From Clostridiales bacterium (GTDB lineage Bacteria > Bacillota > Clostridia > Oscillospirales > QAMX01): 8,672 bases of DNA. The position numbers and the translations under genes are program-made. The stretch spans positions 1-8,672 of the forward strand of contig QAMX01000011.1 of assembly GCA_003149835.1 (NCBI GenBank). Direction: 5' to 3'. Shown one piece after another: positions 5,734 to 8,672 of this stretch. The notes beneath the pieces were generated by a model. The model ran no database searches, had not been told where the DNA came from, and saw only the letters and a list, made by a program, of their open reading frames with translations. Positions within the stretch are counted from its first letter, which is position 1, and each line of letters starts with the position of its first letter.

Positions 5734-6966
5734 CTATATCCGGTCTTTTGTCTGGTGGAATTCGCCTGCCCACTCAAAGCCTTTTTTTGCAATCACGACT
5801 GCAATCATTTCGTTGATAACGGCTGCGGCAGCAATCGTTCCCTGGATGATTTTTGCACAATCGGGGGCAGCTTCGGACAAAACGGACACAGCGATGCCTG
5901 TAAACACCAGAGAAACGCCTGAATGAGGAAGCAGCGTAAACCCGAGATATTTTTGAACGGTTTTTGGCATTGCTGTGGCTTTTGCACCGATTCTTGCGCC
6001 GAAATATTTTCCAACAGCGCGAAAAACAATATACAGAATGGTAAACAGCCCCGCCCCTAAAATCGCATGATAATCCAGCGGCGCGCCAAGATTTAAAATG
6101 ACAATAATCATCGAAACCGATAAAATCGGATTAAAGTCTGCAACGATTTCGGCAAGCCGGTCTTCTGATACGACGTTTGAAAAGGCAGCAGAAAACGCCA
6201 TACCCATCAACATAAAATTCAGCATAGGGGAAGGCATCAGATACGTGTTGCACAAAAAGCCAATCGCTGCCGTAACCAGAATCATTCCAATCAAAATGCC
6301 GAGCGTGATTGCCTTATTTCTTTTCTTTTTCAGCAAAAAACCGGCCGGGATTCCCGTGACCGCGCCAATCAGCAAGGGCAGAAGGATCATCGCCGGAATC
6401 ACCCAAACCGGCATGGCCGTGCCGGAAACGCTGCGGGCGACGATGGCAATGGTTGTGAAAAATACGGCTACGCCCACCATATCGTCCAGCGCCGCCATGG
6501 GGATTAGGGTTTTGGTCACAGGGCCGTCGGTTTGAAACTCTCTGACGATGGAAAGAGCCGGCGCAGGCGCGGTGGCAAGTGCGATACCGCCGAATAAGAA
6601 AGCAAGATACACCGGGATATCACAAAGGACAAACACAACGCTGAATGCAGCGGAAACCAACAAAAAAGTACATAACGATTGAGAAAGCGTAGTGAGGATC
6701 AATGCTTTCCCATACTGTTTTATCCGCTTCCAGACGAGCTCTGTTCCGATCATCAAGCCTACTGCGCATTCCAGAACGTGAATGACAGCCTGATACCATT
6801 CCGCATGGAGCAAATTGGCGGGGATCAGCGACAATGCGTATGGACCGAGAATCATTCCGGCAATCAGCCAGCCGAGAATAGACGGCAGTTTTATTTTGGA
6901 TACCAGTTTCCCAACCACAAAAGCGATTGCTACAGCGGCAACCCACCTCAATACGAATACCATCAT
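5734..6966 (-). CDS. Cation:proton antiporter (CPA2-like, Na+/H+ exchanger family)
   Basis: Predicted 410-residue inner-membrane protein, nearly all hydrophobic, with about 11-13 helices. It would exchange protons for a monovalent cation (Na+ or K+). Diagnostic motifs: the first-repeat segment KLPSILGWLIAGMILGP (26-42), ATAPAPALSIVREF in the unwound helix (131-144), and ALDD (159-162), whose aspartate pair D161-D162 is the ion-binding site of electrogenic members. The second inverted repeat shows LGFTLLPHSGVSLVF (341-355). It ends after about 15 polar residues, with no RCK/TrkA nucleotide-binding domain as in full KefB/KefC, so NAD-type gating is unlikely. AGGAGG ends 7 nt before the ATG at 6966, favouring it over the next ATG at 6963. 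This ATG overlaps the TetR stop by 4 nt, so the regulator controls and is co-translated with it. The ion preferred cannot be told from sequence. Confidence 0.93.
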   Translation of the reverse strand: MMVFVLRWVAAVAIAFVVGKLVSKIKLPSILGWLIAGMILGPYALSLIPANLLHAEWYQAVIHVLECAVGLMIGTELVWKRIKQYGKALILTTLSQSLCTFLLVSAAFSVVFVLCDIPVYLAFLFGGIALATAPAPALSIVREFQTDGPVTKTLIPMAALDDMVGVAVFFTTIAIVARSVSGTAMPVWVIPAMILLPLLIGAVTGIPAGFLLKKKRNKAITLGILIGMILVTAAIGFLCNTYLMPSPMLNFMLMGMAFSAAFSNVVSEDRLAEIVADFNPILSVSMIIVILNLGAPLDYHAILGAGLFTILYIVFRAVGKYFGARIGAKATAMPKTVQKYLGFTLLPHSGVSLVFTGIAVSVLSEAAPDCAKIIQGTIAAAAVINEMIAVVIAKKGFEWAGEFHQTKDRI

Positions 6967-7574
6967 TTTCTTTCCTCCTGTTCAGCAATTCCATACAAAA
7001 TAAAGTCAAACAGCCTGGGCAGCCCTTTTTCATGCGCTGACAAAGTTTCCCAAAAAGGCAAGTGACCGACCGCCGGAGAGCTGAAATAACCGTTAAACAT
7101 ATCTTGTAAAAGCTTGAAATAAAGGATACAGTCCGCTTTTGTCACGCCTGGCCGCAGCGTGATCTGATCCAGCAATTGTTCGTAGAGGCTCTGATTCAAG
7201 CGGTCAAATTCTGTACGGGATTTCTCAATCTCTTCTTTCAGATTTGCCGGAGGCTGTAAAATTGCATCAAAGAATATTCTCGCTTCATGCTCATGTTCCC
7301 GAAAGAATAGGAGCCGCGCCTCCGCATATTTTTGCAGATCAGTTCCGATATTTTTTTCTTTCAGATATTCCGAAAGCGTGTGAAAGCACTGACGCACGCA
7401 GGCAAGGAAAAGATCGTCTTTGCTTTCAAAATTGTGATATAGCAGTCCTTTTGAAATGCCGGCGTTGCAGACATTGTTCAGCGACGAAGCAGCGTAGCCC
7501 TTGGACCCGAACTCCTCCATCGCCGCCGCAAGAATTCTTGCTTTCGTTCGTTCTGTTTTTGTTTCTTTTCGCAT
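6963..7574 (-). CDS. TetR/AcrR-family transcriptional repressor
   Basis: Predicted 203-residue regulator. The N-terminal TetR_N domain spans about 8-55: ERTKARILAAAMEEFGSKGY, then the helix-turn-helix with recognition helix ISKGLLYHNFESKDDLF (40-56), the family's most conserved stretch. The rest is an all-helical ligand-binding and dimer domain (about 60-200) with no family-wide motif, so the inducer is unknown. The start at 7574 is preceded by AGGGGG with 7-nt spacing; an upstream in-frame TTG at 7595 lies inside the operator region and is unlikely. First gene of the operon, overlapping the antiporter start (ATGA). Two operator-like dyads sit on its own promoter, which implies autorepression, and repression of the antiporter, until an inducer binds. 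A cation or pH stress signal acting through a small ligand, or a toxic compound, could be the trigger; this is inference. Confidence 0.93.
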   Translation of the reverse strand: MRKETKTERTKARILAAAMEEFGSKGYAASSLNNVCNAGISKGLLYHNFESKDDLFLACVRQCFHTLSEYLKEKNIGTDLQKYAEARLLFFREHEHEARIFFDAILQPPANLKEEIEKSRTEFDRLNQSLYEQLLDQITLRPGVTKADCILYFKLLQDMFNGYFSSPAVGHLPFWETLSAHEKGLPRLFDFILYGIAEQEERK

Positions 7575-7593
7575 CTTAAAGCCCCCTGAAAGC

Positions 7594-7617
7594 AATATAG
7601 ACCAAGTAGTCTATATT
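7594..7617. promoter_or_regulatory. TetR-type operator O1 (perfect 9-6-9 dyad)
   Basis: The arms AATATAGAC (7594-7602) and GTCTATATT (7609-7617) are perfect inverted repeats around a 6-bp centre. It overlaps the -10 box and the start of transcription of the TetR-antiporter promoter, where a bound repressor would block RNA polymerase. Length and symmetry match TetR-family operators. Confidence 0.8.
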
Positions 7618-7643
7618 ATATCAATTATAGACCGGAAAGTCAA
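7615..7643 (-). promoter_or_regulatory. Promoter of the TetR-antiporter operon
   Basis: On the minus strand, -35 TTGACT (7638-7643) and -10 TATAAT (7615-7620) are 17 bp apart (7621-7637), close to the sigma70/sigmaA consensus. The start would be near 7608, about 33 nt before the TetR ATG. O1 covers the -10 and start; O2 covers the -35 and spacer. Confidence 0.85.
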
Positions 7644-7647
7644 TAAT
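7624..7647. promoter_or_regulatory. TetR-type operator O2 (9-6-9 dyad, one mismatch)
   Basis: The arms ATTATAGAC (7624-7632) and GTCAATAAT (7639-7647) match at 8 of 9 positions around a 6-bp centre. Core half-site TATAGAC is shared with O1, and centre-to-centre distance is 30 bp, about three helical turns, so two dimers could bind one DNA face. It covers the -35 box. Confidence 0.7.
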
Positions 7648-7715
7648 GCGTCTCCATTGAATAGCACTCAAAATTTTAACGAGAGCTCCTGGAATCGGAA
7701 CGGTACAAACCGCAG

Positions 7716-7756
7716 AACAGAACAAAACACCCGGCCGGGACTATCGCTCGGCCGGG
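7716..7756 (-). terminator. Intrinsic terminator of the XRE regulator gene
   Basis: Read on the minus strand, CCCGGCCG (7756-7749) pairs with CGGCCGGG (7737-7730) across an 11-nt loop that can add two inner pairs. The tail is T-rich (TGTTTTGTTCTG). It lies about 60 nt past the stop of the XRE gene and before the TetR promoter, so it isolates the two units. Confidence 0.75.
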
Positions 7757-7817
7757 CGAATCAGATCAACAAACCGGGAGTTGCGCATCTAAGCTGTATC
7801 CCAAAAGCAGAATGGGT

Positions 7818-8327
7818 TTATTCTTTCTTCCGTGTCAAGAAAATGCCAATGACTGCACCAATAAGGATAATCGGGGCTACTCTGACAAACAGCCATTCAA
7901 ACGAGTGAAATGCCGCTCCGAGAACGGCGGTTTCAGGTTCACGATAATCCCAAGCAAGGTAAGGGCTTTCTAATGCCAATAAGATTGCAAAAATTGCTAC
8001 TATGACCGCGCATAATGCGATCAGAAGCCAATGTAGAGTTCTTTTCCTTGCGGCTTTTCTCTGGGCAAGTTGCAGGTTTATCACCTCGAGTTTTGCGGAA
8101 ATCGTCTTTAAGTCATCCGCTTCCGGCTCAATGACCTTTTCTCCAAGCAACGTGCTCACGGGTGTTTCAAGCACTTCCGATAGGGAGATCAACATATCAG
8201 AATCGGGCACTGACAATCCTTGCTCCCATTTAGAAATGGTTTGCCGCACCACGTTTAGTTTGACAGCGAGCTCTTGTTGCGAAAGCCCTTTTGATTTTCT
8301 GATTGCTTTCATATTTTCGCTTAGCAT
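7818..8327 (-). CDS. Membrane-anchored XRE (Cro/CI) family regulator
   Basis: Predicted 169-residue protein. Residues 3-62 form an HTH_3 domain with the clear pattern SENMKAIRKSKGLSQQELA, then VRQTISKWEQG (29-37 region) as recognition helix, then the dimer-type helices LISLSEVLETPVSTLLG. A short charged, helical linker (65-95) leads to two hydrophobic helices, about 97-119 and 146-164, joined by an acidic, aromatic loop (SPYLAWDYREPE). The tail RKKE would be cytoplasmic. Such tethered regulators are common in Firmicutes and are thought to sense membrane or envelope state, but no ligand can be named. The start at 8327 has AGGAGG with 9-nt spacing; the open frame extends upstream but that part has no initiation signal and covers the promoter. 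Single-gene unit with its own promoter and terminator; targets unknown, autoregulation possible. Confidence 0.9.
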   Translation of the reverse strand: MLSENMKAIRKSKGLSQQELAVKLNVVRQTISKWEQGLSVPDSDMLISLSEVLETPVSTLLGEKVIEPEADDLKTISAKLEVINLQLAQRKAARKRTLHWLLIALCAVIVAIFAILLALESPYLAWDYREPETAVLGAAFHSFEWLFVRVAPIILIGAVIGIFLTRKKE

Positions 8328-8351
8328 TAGGGATAGCCTCCTGTTTTTGAA

Positions 8352-8359
8352 TGGTACCA
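8352..8359. promoter_or_regulatory. Possible operator at the XRE transcription start
   Basis: TGGTACCA is a perfect 8-bp palindrome just downstream of the -10 box, at the expected start point. Short palindromes there are usual for autoregulating Cro/CI-type proteins. It is short enough to occur by chance. Confidence 0.35.
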
Positions 8360-8361
8360 CT

Positions 8362-8390
8362 ATTATAGGCGGAACTGCCCGTTGCCGCAA
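8362..8390 (-). promoter_or_regulatory. Promoter of the XRE regulator gene
   Basis: On the minus strand, -35 TTGCGG (8385-8390) and -10 TATAAT (8362-8367) are 17 bp apart. The start near 8355 gives a leader of about 28 nt. A separate inverted repeat, CGTTGC (8380-8385) and GCAACG (8391-8396) around 5 bp, is centred on the -35 and may bind a regulator. Confidence 0.7.
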
Positions 8391-8450
8391 GCAACGCATT
8401 TTAACATTCAGGCAAAATGACAAATTCTATATTTCTGTTTCTCTGGTTAT

Positions 8451-8485
8451 CGTGTGCCGAGCTGCAAAGGGGAAGCGTGTGCCGA
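8451..8485. repeat. 10-bp direct repeat
   Basis: CGTGTGCCGA occurs at 8451-8460 and again at 8476-8485, a 25-bp period. It lies between the XRE promoter and the two-way terminator. Role unknown. Confidence 0.6.
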
Positions 8486-8490
8486 ACCAA

Positions 8491-8518
8491 GAAAGGCCCC
8501 GGCGGAGCAGGGCCTTTT
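8491..8518. terminator. Bidirectional intrinsic terminator
   Basis: AAAGGCCC (8492-8499) and GGGCCTTT (8510-8517) form a perfect 8-bp stem with a 10-nt loop. The plus side ends TTTT and the minus side TTTCTT. No plus-strand gene in view leads into it, so it more likely backs up the minus-strand terminator to its right and shields the XRE promoter. Confidence 0.65.
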
Positions 8519-8525
8519 GAGCGGG

Positions 8526-8563
8526 CATAAAATAAAGAAGCGGAAGCCGCAAGGGTTCCCGCT
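8526..8563 (-). terminator. Minus-strand terminator of a gene beyond the right edge
   Basis: Read on the minus strand, AGCGGGAA (8563-8556) pairs with TTCCGCT (8545-8539) with one bulged base, across a 10-nt loop, and is followed by the T-rich tail TCTTTATTTTATG (8538-8526). This implies a minus-strand transcript arriving from the right, whose gene is not in the window. Confidence 0.55.
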
Positions 8564-8672
8564 AAATGGCGCTATATAGGATAGGAGGCGGCGAGCGCCC
8601 ACAATTCCATCACGCAAGAAACAGGCCCGCCGAACCGGAAGGCTGTTTTTACATGAAAGCTTATTGCTTGAT

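Larger units (their letters stand above)
8424..8672. other. Right-edge non-coding region
   Basis: No gene is supported on either strand. It holds a 10-bp direct repeat (8451-8485), a two-way terminator (8491-8518), a second minus-strand terminator (8526-8563), and a 6-bp inverted pair GGCGCT (8568-8573) and AGCGCC (8594-8599). AGGAGG-like bases at 8582-8587 have no start codon at a usable distance. An ATG at 8653 begins a frame that runs off the edge with only weak start context. The density of short repeats resembles mobile-element ends or transfer origins, but nothing specific is recognised. Confidence 0.5.

Noticed and set aside
5621..5926. Plus-strand frame with a hydrophobic stretch
   Set aside because: The hydrophobic part is the reverse image of antiporter membrane helices; no start signal.
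8002..8520. 172-codon plus-strand frame at the right
   Set aside because: Antisense to the XRE gene, crosses its promoter, and ends in the two-way terminator; no start signal.
8653..8672. Start of a plus-strand gene running off the right edge
   Set aside because: Only about six codons are visible, and the nearest purine-rich site (GGAAGG) is about 10 nt from the ATG; not enough to call.

Overview
The window looks like chromosomal DNA of a fairly GC-rich Firmicute, most likely a gut-type Clostridia (Oscillospiraceae-like). The grounds are AGGAGG-type ribosome binding sites before most genes, short ATGA stop/start overlaps within operons, and the families present: a clostridial-type DUF362 protein, Flavodoxin_4, LolD/FtsX export systems, and an XRE regulator with membrane helices. 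The genus cannot be fixed from the sequence.

Layout. (1) 1-264: GC-rich, no supported gene. (2) 265-1664, minus strand: a two-gene operon, flavodoxin then a DUF362 protein, translationally coupled. Its promoter (1707-1737) has the 19-bp spacer and central dyad of MerR-family-controlled promoters, but no MerR gene lies in the window. (3) 1740-2057: a divergent control region for the plus-strand ABC operon. It holds a sigma70-like promoter (P1), then Pho-box-like direct repeats with an exact 11-bp period that end 10 bp before a second -10 box (P2), then a leader hairpin. (4) 2058-5401, plus strand: an ATPase and an 887-residue two-FtsX-domain permease, coupled by ATGA, followed by a perfect 17-bp hairpin. 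(5) 5402-5733: non-coding, with the convergent terminator of the next operon. (6) 5734-7574, minus strand: a TetR regulator followed by a cation:proton antiporter, coupled by ATGA. The promoter is close to consensus and carries two copies of a 9-6-9 operator, 30 bp apart. (7) 7818-8327, minus strand: a Cro/CI-type DNA-binding protein with two C-terminal membrane helices, with its own promoter and terminator. (8) 8424-8672: no gene; a 10-bp direct repeat and two terminators, the second probably serving a minus-strand gene beyond the right edge.

The operons look like separate, inducible stress or transport units, each with a readable control region: electrophile/redox response (flavodoxin-DUF362), export of an unknown substrate under a likely two-component system (ABC), and ion/pH handling under TetR autoregulation. 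Genes right of about 5,560 look less GC-rich than those on the left, which may mean separate acquisition. I found no CRISPR array, tRNA, rRNA, transposase or clearly new multi-gene defence system. The most interesting material is regulatory DNA: the 11-bp repeats, the MerR-type promoter without its regulator, and the paired TetR operators.
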